The notes: generated from the sequence alone by a model not told the origin. DNA of 64,000 nt from Shewanella putrefaciens (GCF_016406325.1 NZ_CP066370.1:930001-994000), one strand, 5' to 3'. Shown: positions 9,968 to 20,579, counted from the first letter of the stretch. Program-made: numbers and translations.

Positions 9968-11166
9968 TGAGCTTGAAAGATTTTTTCGAACGTATTGAAC
10001 CCGACTTTGAAAAAGGCGGTAAATACGAAAAGTTTTATGCCCTATTCGAAGCGGCATACACGATTTTTTATACGCCAGGTAAAGTGAACAAAGGTAAAAC
10101 CCATGTTCGCGATAACCTTGACCTAAAACGTATGATGATTACGGTTTGGGCCTGTGCATTCCCCGCGATGTTTGTGGGTATGTACAACGTAGGTTTACAA
10201 GCACAATTAGCGTTAATCGCTGGTTTTGCGACCCCAGATGTATGGCAAGTGAGTTTGTTTGGCATGTTCGGTACTGAACTGACGGCAAATTCTGGCTGGC
10301 CAGCATTAATGTGGTATGGCGCCTGTTTCTTCCTGCCTATCTATGCGGTGACATTCGCCATCGGTGGTATTTGGGAAGTGTTGTTTGCGGCTATCCGTGG
10401 CCATGAAGTCAACGAAGGTTTCTTCGTAACCTCTATCCTGTTTGCCTTAACGCTACCAGCGACGATTCCATTATGGATGGTGGCACTAGGTATCACCTTT
10501 GGTGTGGTCGTGGCTAAGGAAGTGTTCGGTGGTACTGGTCGTAACTTCTTAAACCCTGCCCTTGCTGGTCGTGCTTTTCTGTTCTTTGCTTATCCGCTGA
10601 ACATGTCAGGTGACACTACATGGGTTGTGGCAGATGGTTATTCAGGTGCGACAGCGCTGAGCCAAGCAGCTGCGGGCAGTTTAGATTATGCCTTCAACCA
10701 AAACTGGTGGGATGCCTTCTTCGGTTTCATCCCAGGTTCTGTCGGTGAAGTGTCTACATTAGCGATTCTATTAGGTGGTTTGGTCATCATCTATACCCGT
10801 ATTGCTTCATGGCGCATCGTTGGCGGTGTGATGGTCGGTATGATTGCCATTTCAACCTTGCTGAACCTGATTGGTAGCGATACTAATCAAATGTTTGCAA
10901 TGCCTTGGTACTGGCACTTAGTGTTAGGTGGCTTTGCATTTGGCATGATGTTTATGGCGACAGACCCAGTGTCAGCGTCATTTACTAACCAAGCTAAATG
11001 GGCATACGGTATCTTGATTGGTGCAATGGCTGTGTTTATCCGCGTGATTAACCCTGCATTCCCAGAAGGCATGATGTTGGCAATTTTGTTTGCTAACTTG
11101 TTCGCGCCATTGTTCGACCACTTTGTGGTTCAGGCAAATATCAAGCGGAGGATTGCCCGTGGCTAG
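9967..11166 (+). CDS. nqrB: Na+-translocating NADH:quinone reductase subunit B
   Basis: NqrB is a membrane subunit that carries a covalent FMN and riboflavin and forms part of the sodium path. In this 399-residue protein the flavin attachment motif SGAT is at residues 226-229 ([10 protein letters not shown]), so FMN should be phosphoester-linked to Thr229 by ApbE. Ten or so hydrophobic helices follow a soluble N-terminus ([20 protein letters not shown]). The RBS lies within the end of nqrA (GAGGGAAGG). The downstream nqrC start lies inside the last codons of this gene, which indicates translational coupling. Confidence 0.95.
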   Translation: MSLKDFFERIEPDFEKGGKYEKFYALFEAAYTIFYTPGKVNKGKTHVRDNLDLKRMMITVWACAFPAMFVGMYNVGLQAQLALIAGFATPDVWQVSLFGMFGTELTANSGWPALMWYGACFFLPIYAVTFAIGGIWEVLFAAIRGHEVNEGFFVTSILFALTLPATIPLWMVALGITFGVVVAKEVFGGTGRNFLNPALAGRAFLFFAYPLNMSGDTTWVVADGYSGATALSQAAAGSLDYAFNQNWWDAFFGFIPGSVGEVSTLAILLGGLVIIYTRIASWRIVGGVMVGMIAISTLLNLIGSDTNQMFAMPWYWHLVLGGFAFGMMFMATDPVSASFTNQAKWAYGILIGAMAVFIRVINPAFPEGMMLAILFANLFAPLFDHFVVQANIKRRIARG

Positions 11167-11947
11167 TAATAAAGATTCGTTCGGCAGAACGTTATTTATC
11201 GTCGTCGGCTTATGTCTAATTTGTGCGATATTTGTGTCTACTGCAGCAGTGTTACTGCGCCCGACTCAAGCAGAAAATAAACTACTTGATAAGCAAAAGT
11301 ACATTCTGGAAGCCGCTGGTCTTATCGATACTAAAGCGGGCAAAGTGACCAAAGCGCAAATTTTGGAAACTTATAGCAAACATATCGAAGCTAAACTCGT
11401 TAACTTGAAAACCGGTGATTGGGTTGATGGTGTTGACGCTGATAAATTTGATCAACGCAAAGCGTCTCGGGATGTGAAAACTTCATTTGTACCTGAGCAC
11501 GATATTGCTTCTATCAAACGTGTTGCTGAGAATGCTGTGGTTTATCTGGTGCGTGATGATCAAGGTAAATTAACGAGCGTGATCCTGCCCGTTCATGGTT
11601 ATGGCCTATGGTCGACTATGTATGCCTTCCTTGCGATGGATGCAGACTTAAATACAGTGCAAAGCTTAGTCTACTACGAGCACGGTGAAACACCGGGCTT
11701 AGGTGGCGAAGTGCAAAACGCACAGTGGAAAGCTAAGTGGCAGGGTAAGAAGTTATTTGATGAGCAAGGTAAACTCGCTATCAGCATAACCAAAAATCCC
11801 GCAGTGGCCAGCACTGAGTTTGGTGTAGACGCATTGTCTGGCGCGACATTAACCAGTAACGGTGTGCAACATTCACTGACATTCTGGTTGGGTAAAGAAG
11901 GTTTTGCGAGTTTCATTGAAAAAGCACGCAATGGAGGTCTCAGCTAA
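11159..11947 (+). CDS. nqrC: Na+-translocating NADH:quinone reductase subunit C
   Basis: NqrC has one N-terminal membrane helix (about residues 10-32) and a periplasmic domain with covalent FMN. The attachment motif SGAT (in [13 protein letters not shown]) places FMN on Thr230 of the 262-residue product. The start is the GTG at 11159, preceded by GCGGAGGATTGCCC; it overlaps the end of nqrB by eight bases. The ATG 69 bases upstream lies inside nqrB without an RBS and is rejected. The stop codon overlaps the nqrD start by one base. Confidence 0.95.
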   Translation: MASNKDSFGRTLFIVVGLCLICAIFVSTAAVLLRPTQAENKLLDKQKYILEAAGLIDTKAGKVTKAQILETYSKHIEAKLVNLKTGDWVDGVDADKFDQRKASRDVKTSFVPEHDIASIKRVAENAVVYLVRDDQGKLTSVILPVHGYGLWSTMYAFLAMDADLNTVQSLVYYEHGETPGLGGEVQNAQWKAKWQGKKLFDEQGKLAISITKNPAVASTEFGVDALSGATLTSNGVQHSLTFWLGKEGFASFIEKARNGGLS

Positions 11948-12579
11948 TGTCTGACGCTAAAGAACTGAAACAGGTTCTGACTGGACCTATAGTCAACAAC
12001 AACCCAATTGCACTCCAAATTCTTGGTGTATGTAGTGCGCTAGCAGTAACGAGTAAGCTCGAGACTGCACTGGTAATGGCGTTGGCATTAACTGCGGTAA
12101 CTGCGTTTTCGAACCTGTTTATCTCGTTAATTCGTAATCACATTCCAAGCAGTGTGCGTATTATCGTACAGATGACCATTATTGCCTCTTTGGTTATCGT
12201 GGTTGACCAATTGCTGCAAGCTTATGCTTACCAGATCTCTAAGCAATTGTCGGTATTTGTTGGTTTAATTATTACCAACTGTATCGTAATGGGCCGCGCT
12301 GAAGCCTATGCGATGAAAACACCGCCAATGATGAGCTTTATGGATGGTATCGGCAACGGTTTAGGTTACGGTGTGATTCTATTAGCCGTTGGCTTCGTAC
12401 GTGAACTGTTTGGTAACGGTTCGCTATTCGGTGTCCAAATCCTGCACAAGATCTCTGAGGGTGGCTGGTATCAACCTAACGGTATGTTATTACTGCCTCC
12501 GAGTGCGTTCTTCCTAATTGGTATTCTAATTTGGATTATTCGTACCTATAAGCCAGAGCAAGTTGAAGCAAAAGGGTAA
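11947..12579 (+). CDS. nqrD: Na+-translocating NADH:quinone reductase subunit D
   Basis: A 210-residue integral membrane protein of about six helices, of the NqrD/RnfE family. With NqrE it forms a pseudo-symmetric pair that carries an iron centre in the membrane. Recognisable segments are [26 protein letters not shown] N-terminus, [15 protein letters not shown] with the conserved cysteine region, and [21 protein letters not shown] lies 11 bases upstream within nqrC. The gene is five bases from nqrE. Confidence 0.95.
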   Translation: MSDAKELKQVLTGPIVNNNPIALQILGVCSALAVTSKLETALVMALALTAVTAFSNLFISLIRNHIPSSVRIIVQMTIIASLVIVVDQLLQAYAYQISKQLSVFVGLIITNCIVMGRAEAYAMKTPPMMSFMDGIGNGLGYGVILLAVGFVRELFGNGSLFGVQILHKISEGGWYQPNGMLLLPPSAFFLIGILIWIIRTYKPEQVEAKG

Positions 12580-12584
12580 GTGCG

Positions 12585-13193
12585 ATGGAACATTATATTA
12601 GCCTGTTAATTCGCTCTGTTTTCATTGAAAACATGGCACTGGCCTTCTTCCTTGGTATGTGTACTTTCTTGGCCGTTTCTAAGAAAGTGACTACTGCCAT
12701 GGGCCTAGGGATTGCGGTAGTTGTAGTGTTAACTATCTCTGTTCCTGCGAACCAAGTTATCTATCAAGGGCTGTTAGCTCCTGGTGCACTTGCTTGGGCT
12801 GGCGCACCTGAAGCTGACTTAAGCTTCTTGAAATTCATTACCTTTATCGGTGTGATTGCTGCTTTAGTTCAAATACTAGAAATGGCACTGGATAAATATT
12901 TTCCACCTTTGTACAACGCGTTAGGTATTTTCTTACCTTTGATCACTGTGAACTGTGCGATTTTCGGTGCGGTATCATTCATGGTTGAGCGTGACTACAA
13001 ACTGGGCGAAAGTGTGGTATTTGGTTTCGGCTCTGGAATAGGTTGGGCATTAGCTATCGTATTGATGGCCGGTATCCGTGAGAAGCTGAAGTATGCCGAT
13101 GTGCCTAATGGCCTGCGTGGTTTAGGGATTACCTTTATTACCGCTGGTTTAATGGCCTTAGGTTTCATGTCGTTTTCAGGTGTGTCCCTGTAA
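12585..13193 (+). CDS. nqrE: Na+-translocating NADH:quinone reductase subunit E
   Basis: A 202-residue, six-helix membrane protein of the NqrE/RnfA family. The paired cysteine segments [13 protein letters not shown] and [14 protein letters not shown] contribute the iron site shared with NqrD. It starts [20 protein letters not shown], the usual N-terminus. It ends 46 bp before nqrF, the largest gap inside the nqr genes, where AAGGATAAG supplies the next RBS. Confidence 0.95.
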   Translation: MEHYISLLIRSVFIENMALAFFLGMCTFLAVSKKVTTAMGLGIAVVVVLTISVPANQVIYQGLLAPGALAWAGAPEADLSFLKFITFIGVIAALVQILEMALDKYFPPLYNALGIFLPLITVNCAIFGAVSFMVERDYKLGESVVFGFGSGIGWALAIVLMAGIREKLKYADVPNGLRGLGITFITAGLMALGFMSFSGVSL

Positions 13194-13239
13194 AAGACAC
13201 TCAACGGCTTCTTGAATTGGACCTTCTAAGGATAAGTTA

Positions 13240-14496
13240 ATGGATATTCTTGGTATTTTTAAATCTACTCCACTTGAGGTTTACCTCGGTGTGAGTATGT
13301 TTACTGCTATCGTCCTGATCTTGGTATTAGTGATTTTATTCGCTAAATCTAAGTTAGTGGCGAGCGGTGACATCACGATCGGTATTAATGACGATCCTGA
13401 AAAAGCGATAAAAACCGGTGCGGGCGGCAAGTTATTAGGCGCTCTTGCCAATAACGGTATTTTCGTATCGAGTGCATGTGGTGGTGGTGGTTCTTGCGGC
13501 CAATGCCGTGTGGTGATTAAGTCTGGCGGCGGTGATATTCTGCCGACTGAACTTGACCACATCAGCAAAGGTGATGCCCGTAAAGGTTGTCGTCTTTCTT
13601 GTCAGGTTAACGTCAAAAACGATATGGAAATCGAGCTTGACGAAGAAATCTTCGGTATCAAAAAATGGGAATGTACTGTTATCTCTAATGATAATAAAGC
13701 CACTTTCATTAAAGAACTGAAGCTACAAATTCCTGATGGCGAGTCTGTACCATTCCGTGCGGGTGGCTATATCCAAATCGAAGCGCCAGCTCATCACATT
13801 AAATATGCAGATTTCGACGTACCTGCACAATACCGTGGTGACTGGGAGCACTTTGGTTTCTTCAATCTTGAATCTAAGGTTGATGAAGAAACGATTCGTG
13901 CATACTCAATGGCTAACTACCCAGAAGAGTTCGGTATTATCATGCTGAACGTGCGTATTGCTACGCCTCCACCACGTAACTTGACACTGCCTTGCGGTAA
14001 GATGTCATCTTACATATGGAGCTTAAAAGCGGGTGATAAAGTGACGATTTCTGGTCCATTTGGTGAGTTCTTCGCGAAAGATACCGATGCAGAAATGGTG
14101 TTTATCGGTGGTGGCGCGGGTATGGCACCAATGCGTTCGCACATTTTCGACCAACTTAAGCGTCTTAAATCTAAGCGTAAGATGAGCTTCTGGTACGGTG
14201 CGCGTTCTAAGCGTGAAATGTTCTATGTTGAAGATTTCGATGGTCTCGCGGCTGAGAATGATAACTTCGTATGGCATGTGGCGCTGTCCGATCCTCAACC
14301 TGAGGATAACTGGGATGGTTATACTGGTTTCATCCATAACGTACTGTATGAAAACTATCTGAAAGACCACGAAGCGCCTGAAGATTGTGAGTTCTACATG
14401 TGTGGACCTCCAATGATGAACGCTGCCGTCATTGGTATGTTGAAAAATCTTGGTGTCGAAGACGAAAACATCCTGTTGGATGACTTCGGCGGCTAA
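13240..14496 (+). CDS. nqrF: Na+-translocating NADH:quinone reductase subunit F
   Basis: NqrF is the electron entry subunit: NADH reduces its FAD and electrons pass to a [2Fe-2S] centre. The 418-residue protein has one N-terminal membrane helix (about 15-35), a plant-type ferredoxin domain with [14 protein letters not shown] and the fourth cysteine in GCRLSCQV, then a ferredoxin-reductase domain with the FAD motif RAYSMANYP and the NADH-binding [12 protein letters not shown]. It ends with the family C-terminus [11 protein letters not shown] hairpin terminator lies between this gene and apbE. Confidence 0.96.
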   Translation: MDILGIFKSTPLEVYLGVSMFTAIVLILVLVILFAKSKLVASGDITIGINDDPEKAIKTGAGGKLLGALANNGIFVSSACGGGGSCGQCRVVIKSGGGDILPTELDHISKGDARKGCRLSCQVNVKNDMEIELDEEIFGIKKWECTVISNDNKATFIKELKLQIPDGESVPFRAGGYIQIEAPAHHIKYADFDVPAQYRGDWEHFGFFNLESKVDEETIRAYSMANYPEEFGIIMLNVRIATPPPRNLTLPCGKMSSYIWSLKAGDKVTISGPFGEFFAKDTDAEMVFIGGGAGMAPMRSHIFDQLKRLKSKRKMSFWYGARSKREMFYVEDFDGLAAENDNFVWHVALSDPQPEDNWDGYTGFIHNVLYENYLKDHEAPEDCEFYMCGPPMMNAAVIGMLKNLGVEDENILLDDFGG

Positions 14497-14517
14497 TGTT
14501 CATTAGCCTAGGATGAG

Positions 14518-14562
14518 AAAAGTTGCAGATGTTGAGGTTAATCTTTCATCTGCAACTTTTGC
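14518..14562 (+). terminator. Terminator or attenuator between nqrF and apbE
   Basis: A 14-bp perfect inverted repeat (14518-14531 and 14547-14560) with a 15-base loop has its 3' arm ending in CTTTT, 22 bases after nqrF. Because apbE and nqrM serve NQR, partial read-through that lowers their expression relative to the structural genes is plausible. Confidence 0.65.
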
Positions 14563-14595
14563 ATTTAAGGGCACAAATAAGAGTAGTAGGTCACT

Positions 14596-15639
14596 ATGTT
14601 TCAGACCTTAAAGATCAATACCTCAGCATTAAAGTATTCAGTGAACTGGCTAGTCCTCGTAGGGCTGGCCTTTTTTGTTTCAGCCTGTTCAAAGCAAAAT
14701 GAAGTCATTTCGTTAGCTGGCAGTACTATGGGCACGACTTATCATATTAAAGTCGTCCCGAATGAGCAGATGCCAACGGCGCAGTTACTTCAAGCGGAAA
14801 TTGATTTAGCCCTTGAGCTAGTCAATGACCAGATGTCGACGTATCGACCTCATTCAGAATTATCCCGTTTCAACCAATTGCCATTAGAACAAAGCGTTGA
14901 AGTCTCACCAGATACCATTAAAGTGGTGCAAGAGGGAATACGTTTATATCAAGTGACGGATAAGGCACTTGATATTACCTTAGGTCCTTTGGTTAATCTG
15001 TGGGGATTTGGGCCAGACAAGCGCCCCACTAAAGTCCCCACTCAAGCTGATATTGATGCAGCGAAAGCGAAAACGGGAATTAGTGAACTCTCTGTTGAAG
15101 GTAACCGTTTAAGAAAGCACAATGCCCATTTATATGTTGATCTTTCATCGATAGCTAAAGGCTTTGGTGTTGATAAAGTGGCTTCTATTTTAGATAAATA
15201 TCATGCTAGCGGTTATCTAGTGGAAATTGGCGGCGAGCTGAGTATTAAAGGAACCAAGGGAGATGGTAGCTCTTGGCGCGTGGCTATAGAGCAGCCAACC
15301 GATGAGGGTGTGGCAGTACAACAGGTGATTGAGCCAGGCACTATGGCAATGGCGACCTCTGGTGATTATCGTAATTACTACGAGGAAGATGGCCAACGTT
15401 TTACCCATATTATTGATCCCCGCACTGGTTTACCTGTTAATCATAAGCTAGCCTCTGTGACCGTTTTGCATAAAGATTGTATGACCGCGGACGGTTTTGC
15501 GACGGCAATGATTGTTTTGGGTACAGAAGCATCATTGGAGCTTGCCAAGAAAGAACACTTGGCGATAATGCTAATAGAAAAGCAAGGCGAAGGATTTAAA
15601 GTTTACTACAGTGACGCCTTCAAGCCTTTCCTTAAGTAG
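14596..15639 (+). CDS. apbE: FAD:protein FMN transferase ApbE
   Basis: ApbE uses FAD to attach FMN through a phosphoester to Thr or Ser in SGAT-type motifs, here those of NqrB (Thr229) and NqrC (Thr230). The 347-residue protein has a lipoprotein signal with lipobox VSAC, so it should be anchored on the periplasmic face of the inner membrane, although NqrC's FMN domain is also periplasmic. Family motifs seen are GSTMGTTYHI, LVNLWGFGPD, VDLSSIAKGFGVD, the nucleotide-binding EIGGEL, and FTHIIDPRTGLP with the magnesium-binding region. Its position between nqrF and nqrM agrees with the role. Confidence 0.94.
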   Translation: MFQTLKINTSALKYSVNWLVLVGLAFFVSACSKQNEVISLAGSTMGTTYHIKVVPNEQMPTAQLLQAEIDLALELVNDQMSTYRPHSELSRFNQLPLEQSVEVSPDTIKVVQEGIRLYQVTDKALDITLGPLVNLWGFGPDKRPTKVPTQADIDAAKAKTGISELSVEGNRLRKHNAHLYVDLSSIAKGFGVDKVASILDKYHASGYLVEIGGELSIKGTKGDGSSWRVAIEQPTDEGVAVQQVIEPGTMAMATSGDYRNYYEEDGQRFTHIIDPRTGLPVNHKLASVTVLHKDCMTADGFATAMIVLGTEASLELAKKEHLAIMLIEKQGEGFKVYYSDAFKPFLK

Positions 15640-15650
15640 TTGGAGTTAAC

Positions 15651-15875
15651 ATGAGCACTTTTATCGCGGCATTTGTGATTTTATTACTGTTCTTTTTGCT
15701 GATGTCGATAGGTTATCTTATCAAGCGCAAAGCCGTTGAGGGAAGTTGTGGCGGTTTAGGTGTATTAGGGATTGAAAAAGCCTGTGATTGTGATGATCCC
15801 TGTGACAAACGTAAGCGTCGAATGGCGGCTGAAGAAGCTCGCCGTGAGAAGTTAACGAAAGACCGGATTATTTAG
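15651..15875 (+). CDS. nqrM: Na+-NQR maturation protein NqrM
   Basis: A 74-residue protein with one N-terminal membrane helix (about 3-24) and a short cytoplasmic tail containing conserved cysteines, SCGG and ACDCDDPCD. NqrM is required for maturation of Na+-NQR and is proposed to deliver the iron bound between NqrD and NqrE; the cysteines are the expected metal-handling residues. It starts 11 bases after apbE (RBS TTGGAGT) and closes the operon ahead of a terminator. Confidence 0.93.
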   Translation: MSTFIAAFVILLLFFLLMSIGYLIKRKAVEGSCGGLGVLGIEKACDCDDPCDKRKRRMAAEEARREKLTKDRII

Positions 15876-15892
15876 AACATCTCGAATCGACA

Positions 15893-15923
15893 ATAGCCTC
15901 CCTACATCGGAGGCTATTTTTTT
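15893..15923 (+). terminator. Rho-independent terminator of the nqr-apbE-nqrM operon
   Basis: A 9-bp stem ATAGCCTCC/GGAGGCTAT with a seven-base loop is followed by a T run, 18 bases after nqrM. Confidence 0.88.
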
Positions 15924-16075
15924 GCTTATATTTTATTACTCATTTGAGATTTATCCTTGGTATTTGAGTGGGATAGGACGTTAATCTAAGCGGAAATGAG
16001 AATGGTTTTTATAATTAAATAGATGAAATATAAAGATAATTTGAGTTTGCAGCTAAACTGTACTAGGCTAGAAGC

Positions 16076-16089
16076 TTGATTTAGATCAA
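16076..16089 (+). promoter_or_regulatory. FNR/EtrA-type box upstream of the bacterioferritin pair
   Basis: TTGATTTAGATCAA fits the FNR consensus TTGAT-N4-ATCAA exactly. It ends 30 bases before the first bacterioferritin start codon. TTGCAG at 16047-16052 and TAGAAG at 16069-16074 could be the -35 and -10, which would put the box over the transcription start, a position usual for repression. Confidence 0.6.
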
Positions 16090-16119
16090 TCTTTTCACGT
16101 TTACCAAGGATCGTAACTT

Positions 16120-16593
16120 ATGAAAGGTCATCCAAAAGTGGTGGGACAACTGAATCGGGTGCTTACCTGTGAGTTGACGGCCATCAACCAATATTTTCTC
16201 CATGCCAGAATGTTTAAGCATTGGGGTTTTGAGAAGCTAAACCACGTCGAATATAAAAAATCTATTCAGGATATGAAGCACGCCGATAAGCTTATTGAAC
16301 GCGTGTTGTTTCTGGAAGGATTGCCCAATCTGCAGCAACTTGAAAAATTGCGCATCGGTGAGCACAGCCAAGAAATGCTCGATTGTGATTATGCGATGGT
16401 GCAAGAGCAGTTAACGCTGCTACGTGATGCCATTACCCTGTGTGAAGCTGAGCAAGACTATGTGAGCCGAGATTTATTAGAAGATATTCTTGAAGATGAA
16501 GAAGAGCATTTAGATTGGCTCGAGTCTCAGCAGGAGTTGATCTCGTTAACGGGTATCCAAAATTATCTGCAATCACAAATCAGTGAATCATAG
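16120..16593 (+). CDS. bfr: Bacterioferritin, haem-binding-type subunit with an incomplete ferroxidase centre
   Basis: Bacterioferritins form 24-subunit iron-storage shells with haem between subunits and a di-iron ferroxidase site inside each four-helix bundle. In this 157-residue protein Met52, the axial haem ligand, is present (QDMKHADK). Of the ferroxidase residues, E18, H54, E127 and H130 are present, but position 51 is Asp in place of Glu and position 94 is Val (MVQEQ), so the centre is probably inactive. The next gene shows the opposite pattern, which suggests a two-subunit shell. Start at 16120 has AAGGATCG upstream. Numbering follows E. coli Bfr. Confidence 0.9.
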   Translation: MKGHPKVVGQLNRVLTCELTAINQYFLHARMFKHWGFEKLNHVEYKKSIQDMKHADKLIERVLFLEGLPNLQQLEKLRIGEHSQEMLDCDYAMVQEQLTLLRDAITLCEAEQDYVSRDLLEDILEDEEEHLDWLESQQELISLTGIQNYLQSQISES

Positions 16594-16602
16594 GAGCGAA
16601 AT

Positions 16603-17070
16603 ATGAAAGGCGATAAAGATGTCATCGATGCGTTAAATCGACTCCTAACGGGAGAACTCTCGGCAATGGATCAGTATTTTGTCCATGCCCATATGTACGA
16701 AGATTGGGGCTTGAATGAACTCTATGAACGTATCGCCCATGAGTCAGATGATGAGAAAGCCCATGCAGCAAAACTCGTGCAGCGTATTTTATTCCTCGAA
16801 GGTACGCCTAATGTTGCTGCCCGTGAGGCATTGAATATAGGTAAAGATGTAGAAGAAATGCTACGTAATGATCTCGCCTACGAATACAAGGTCGCGGATG
16901 ATTTACGTAAAGTGATTGCCCTATGTGAGCAGAAGCAAGATTACCAGACTCGAGAAATACTTGAAGTGTTGCTTGACGATACTGAGTCTGATCATATGTA
17001 TTGGCTCGAAAAACAACTTGGACTTATTGACCGTGTTGGACTGCAAAACTATCTGCAAACTAAGATGTAA
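16603..17070 (+). CDS. bfr: Bacterioferritin, ferroxidase-type subunit lacking the haem ligand
   Basis: A 155-residue bacterioferritin subunit nine bases downstream of its partner, with RBS TAGGAGCG. The ferroxidase ligands E18, E51, H54 and E94 (LAYEYK) are all present, and the C-terminal pair occurs as TESDH, shifted by one residue relative to E. coli. Position 52 is Lys in place of the haem-binding Met. With the preceding subunit this gives one haem-type and one ferroxidase-type chain, as described for several two-gene bacterioferritin systems. The pair should be co-transcribed and co-assembled. Confidence 0.9.
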   Translation: MKGDKDVIDALNRLLTGELSAMDQYFVHAHMYEDWGLNELYERIAHESDDEKAHAAKLVQRILFLEGTPNVAAREALNIGKDVEEMLRNDLAYEYKVADDLRKVIALCEQKQDYQTREILEVLLDDTESDHMYWLEKQLGLIDRVGLQNYLQTKM

Positions 17071-17080
17071 CGTCTACATG

Positions 17081-17115
17081 AAGATCAGCGGGTTTGCCTC
17101 GCTGATCTTATTTCT
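17081..17115 (+). terminator. Terminator after the bacterioferritin genes
   Basis: A 10-bp perfect stem (AAGATCAGCG/CGCTGATCTT) with a nine-base loop is followed by ATTTCT, ten bases after the stop codon. The T tract is weak. From here to 17365 I see only AT-rich sequence and no gene. Confidence 0.6.
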
Positions 17116-17365
17116 ACTTTTGTACATATACTTAATCTTTTATACAGTCTATCTAACTATAAAAATCCGCCCTCACAAATTCATCCTCTGCCATCTTTAT
17201 TAAATTCAGCTAATTCTGTTATATGTGTAATGTCCTTTCTTTACAAATAGTTGTTTACGTTTTTTATATGAATTTCATCTGTTGTTGCCCCGTAAAAATT
17301 GTTAACGTGTAAAACTGTTTTTACGCCTTATATTGTTAAATGTTGTCAGTCTGACGGGGATATAG

Positions 17366-19369
17366 ATGGGATATATAAAACGTTCTCTAAGTTTGCAGTT
17401 GGTTGTGACGATTGTCAGCGCCTTAGCAGTACTCCTTACCTTAGTTGCCGTTTTGTTGGTAACGAAAGAAAGTAATAATACTCGTAAGCAAGTCGATGAG
17501 GATATTTCGGCACTTGTTGCATTAAAAGCCAATGAAATCAGTGGATATTTTATTGCTAAGGGTCAGGTCATCCACTCCATATTTGCTGAACCGGGTTTGG
17601 TGAGTTGGTTTAGCCAGTATCATGCCCGTGGCAGCAATCTTGCCGCTGATAGCCAATATCAAAATATTATTCGTTATTTCAAATCCTTTTCTGAGCGCGA
17701 TCCCGATATAAAATCCGTATTTTTTGGTTCGGCTAATACGTTTGAATATTTTGATCTCAATGGTCGTTTCGATGGCGACCCCAATTACTACACTAATAAA
17801 CGACCTTGGTGGCAGGAGGCTATCGACCAACGTGGACTCTTTGTGGGCGATCCTGCCGTGGATGCTAACGATGGCTCTATCTCTGCGACGGTTAAAACTC
17901 CTGTCTATGGGGCAAATGGTGAATTGATTGGTATCGGTGGTATGGATATTTTGATCGATACCATTGGTAAATCCCTGTTAGCACCGATCAAATATCGCAA
18001 TTTTGGTCAAGCTTTCCTGATGACCGATGACGGCAAGCTGGTTTATTTCCCTGGATTTTCTGAGCGTTTTCCACCGGGTTCTTTAGCTAGTCAAGTCGAC
18101 AGTCAGTTTGAAAATACGTCTGGATTCGCCTTACTAAGACAACAGATGCAACGGGAAGCGCAAGGCTTTGCTGAAGTGACGTTTAATGGCGTGCCACAGA
18201 GAGTCACTTTTGTATCTGTCGGAGGGGATTATCCTAAGCAAAAATGGCACCTAGCCTTTATGTTACCCCATGAGGTAATAGAAGCGCCTGTGACAGCGGC
18301 CTTTTGGAATGCGTGTTTAGTTGCTATCGGCATTATGCTGTTAGTCGGAATAACGGTTTGGTTAATGTTGCTGCCCTTTAGACGTCAGTTATCTAAGCTA
18401 TTGGATGCGATGGAGGATATTGCTGAAGGTGATAGCGATCTTTCTCAACGTATTCTAATGGATCGAGAAGATGAATTAGGCAAACTGGGTGATGCCTTTA
18501 ACCGCTTTGCTGAAAAAGTTCAGCATATGTTATTGCATACCCGCACGCTAACGCAGGAAGTCGGTACAGGGGTGGAAGATGCTCGGCAAGTGTGTGAATT
18601 AGCCGTATCTTCAGTGTCATCTCAGAAACAGCAAATCGATTCTGTGGCAACCGCAGCGACACAAATGGCACAGACGAGCCAAGAGATGGCGGTGAGTGCC
18701 CAAAGAGCAAATGATTTTGCACAGAAAGCACAAACACAAGCCCACGATGGTACTCAGATTGTTTCACGTGCGACAGAAGGGATGAAAGCGCTATCTCTGC
18801 AAGTTATTGAGGCTGCAAAAGTGATTAAACACTTACGTAATAGCTCAGAACAAATCGGTGAGGTATTGAGTGTTATTCGTCATATTGCCGAGCAAACTAA
18901 TCTACTGGCGCTCAATGCGGCTATCGAAGCGGCCCGTGCGGGTGAACAAGGCCGTGGCTTTGCTGTGGTGGCAGATGAAGTGCGTACGTTGGCATCGCGA
19001 ACCCAAGATTCTACCGCTAATATTCAGGGCATTATTCAGACATTACAACAAAGTGCATTACAGGCAGAACAAGTGATGGAGTCTGGCGTTGAGCAGGCAA
19101 AAGCAGGTCAGGATCTGACGACTCAAGTGGAGCAAGCATTAAATGATATCGCAAATGCCATTGTGTCTATTCAGCAACAAACCGTAGAAATTACCGTGGC
19201 AATTGGTCAACAGGCGGTAGTCGCCGAGGAAGTGGCGCAAAACGTTGAGAATGTTCGTGGTTTATCGGATCAATCTTTGTTATCCAGCCAAGATCTATCG
19301 CAAAGTCTACAGGGCTTTGAACATGTAACCCGTAAACTCACCTTAAATATTGGGCAATTCAAAATCTGA
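17366..19369 (+). CDS. Methyl-accepting chemotaxis protein with a periplasmic double-cache domain
   Basis: A 667-residue class I chemoreceptor. An N-terminal membrane helix (about 10-32) is followed by a periplasmic region of about 270 residues with dCache features ([25 protein letters not shown], the cache signature [14 protein letters not shown]). A second membrane helix (about 313-338), a HAMP domain ([21 protein letters not shown]) and the signalling domain with the hairpin tip [20 protein letters not shown] follow. The protein ends NIGQFKI without the NWETF-like pentapeptide that tethers CheR/CheB. The RYKRPWW-type segment is seen in receptors for amines and amino acids, but the ligand is not predictable. 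Confidence 0.92.
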   Translation: MGYIKRSLSLQLVVTIVSALAVLLTLVAVLLVTKESNNTRKQVDEDISALVALKANEISGYFIAKGQVIHSIFAEPGLVSWFSQYHARGSNLAADSQYQNIIRYFKSFSERDPDIKSVFFGSANTFEYFDLNGRFDGDPNYYTNKRPWWQEAIDQRGLFVGDPAVDANDGSISATVKTPVYGANGELIGIGGMDILIDTIGKSLLAPIKYRNFGQAFLMTDDGKLVYFPGFSERFPPGSLASQVDSQFENTSGFALLRQQMQREAQGFAEVTFNGVPQRVTFVSVGGDYPKQKWHLAFMLPHEVIEAPVTAAFWNACLVAIGIMLLVGITVWLMLLPFRRQLSKLLDAMEDIAEGDSDLSQRILMDREDELGKLGDAFNRFAEKVQHMLLHTRTLTQEVGTGVEDARQVCELAVSSVSSQKQQIDSVATAATQMAQTSQEMAVSAQRANDFAQKAQTQAHDGTQIVSRATEGMKALSLQVIEAAKVIKHLRNSSEQIGEVLSVIRHIAEQTNLLALNAAIEAARAGEQGRGFAVVADEVRTLASRTQDSTANIQGIIQTLQQSALQAEQVMESGVEQAKAGQDLTTQVEQALNDIANAIVSIQQQTVEITVAIGQQAVVAEEVAQNVENVRGLSDQSLLSSQDLSQSLQGFEHVTRKLTLNIGQFKI

Positions 19370-19392
19370 TCTCAGGTAGACGCGTCATCAAT

Positions 19393-19417
19393 AAAAGGAG
19401 CTTCGGCTCCTTTTGTT
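19393..19417 (+). terminator. Rho-independent terminator after the dCache chemoreceptor gene
   Basis: Stem AAAAGGAGC/GCTCCTTTT with a stable TTCG tetraloop, followed by GTTTT, 24 bases after the stop codon. Confidence 0.88.
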
Positions 19418-19459
19418 TTATCTGTGGGTAAGAGAATAAGTGTGTATAGAGCACTTGAT

Positions 19460-19479
19460 TACTGGTTTTATATACAGTA
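19460..19479 (+). promoter_or_regulatory. LexA (SOS) box of dinB
   Basis: The site runs TACTG at 19460-19464, ten mostly A/T bases, then CAGTA at 19475-19479. It keeps the CTG-N10-CAG core and the flanking TA dinucleotides of the E. coli-type SOS box. It ends 23 bases before the dinB start codon, so dinB should be induced by DNA damage. Confidence 0.85.
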
Positions 19480-19502
19480 TTTTGACGTTGGAGGAATTCA
19501 AC

Positions 19503-20579
19503 GTGCGAAAAATTATTCACATCGATATGGACTGCTATTTTGCAGCAGTAGAAATGCGTGACTTTCCCGAGTACCGTGGCAAGCCTTTAGCCGTGGGTGG
19601 CAGTCGTGAACGTCGCGGTGTGATCAGCACTTGTAGTTACGAGGCGCGTAAATTTGGGGTACGTTCGGCGATGGCGACTTCCTATGCCTTTAAGCTGTGT
19701 CCCAATCTTATTTTGGTTCCCGGTCGGATGCAGGTTTACAAAGAAGTATCGCTACACATTCGTGAAATCTTCTCCCGCTACACGCCATTGATTGAACCGC
19801 TTTCCTTAGATGAAGCCTATTTAGATGTGAGTGAGTGCCAACAATATAAGGGTTCTGCAACCTTAATTGCTGAGGCTATTCGCCGTGATATCTTAGCCGA
19901 AACGGGTTTAACGGCTTCGGCGGGGATAGCACCAGTGAAGTTTTTGGCAAAGGTTGCCTCGGATCTGAATAAGCCTAACGGGCAATATGTGATCACACCA
20001 GAGATGCTTCCTGAGTTTGTTAAGACCTTATCGCTACGTAAAATTCCCGGAGTGGGTAAAGTCACCGCTGAAAAGTTAACATCCCTTGGGTTAAACACTT
20101 GTGGTGATGTGCAGGTTTATTCAAAACAAGAGTTGCTCTCCCGTTTTGGTAAATTGGGTGCAGTGCTAATTGAGCGCGCCCATGGCATTGACGGACGGGG
20201 AATTTCCATCGATCGTGAGCGTAAGTCCGTTGGCGTTGAGACCACTCTCGCCAAGGATATTTATACCTTAGAACAGTGCCAGCAAGTGATGCCGGGATTA
20301 ATCCAAGAGTTGGCGTTGCGTTTAAGCCGCAGCGCTAAGGATCGAAAGATCCATAAGCAAGTCGTTAAACTTAAATTTAGCGATTTTAAACAAACCACCA
20401 TAGAGCATCGCACTGAGGAGGTTTCTGTGAACCTGTTTTATGATCTTCTTACTCAGGCATTAGCTAGGCAGGATGCTCGGGGGATCCGGCTTGTGGGTAT
20501 TTCTGTAGGATTAGCCGATTCAACACTTTATGTCGCATCAACATTAAACACCCAGACTCAGCTTGATTTAGCGCTCTAG
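19503..20579 (+). CDS. dinB: DNA polymerase IV (Y family)
   Basis: DinB is an error-prone translesion polymerase. The 358-residue protein has catalytic D8 in [12 protein letters not shown] and the acidic pair in [20 protein letters not shown] and [18 protein letters not shown] are finger-domain signatures, and [13 protein letters not shown] is a helix-hairpin-helix. The GTG at 19503 with GGAGGAATTC upstream is chosen; the longer frame would run through the LexA box. The C-terminal end [14 protein letters not shown] is close to the QLxLxL/F clamp-binding motif of Pol IV. SOS control is expected from the upstream box. Confidence 0.95.
   Translation: MRKIIHIDMDCYFAAVEMRDFPEYRGKPLAVGGSRERRGVISTCSYEARKFGVRSAMATSYAFKLCPNLILVPGRMQVYKEVSLHIREIFSRYTPLIEPLSLDEAYLDVSECQQYKGSATLIAEAIRRDILAETGLTASAGIAPVKFLAKVASDLNKPNGQYVITPEMLPEFVKTLSLRKIPGVGKVTAEKLTSLGLNTCGDVQVYSKQELLSRFGKLGAVLIERAHGIDGRGISIDRERKSVGVETTLAKDIYTLEQCQQVMPGLIQELALRLSRSAKDRKIHKQVVKLKFSDFKQTTIEHRTEEVSVNLFYDLLTQALARQDARGIRLVGISVGLADSTLYVASTLNTQTQLDLAL

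Noticed and set aside
14023..14370. 115-codon minus-strand ORF inside nqrF
   Set aside because: It lies wholly within the conserved reductase domain of nqrF on the other strand and has no RBS.
17250..17365. Sigma-28 promoter for the dCache chemoreceptor, as in the other two receptor units
   Set aside because: TAAA and GCCTTATA occur but are 11 bases apart in place of 15, and no other pair fits. I therefore do not call one.
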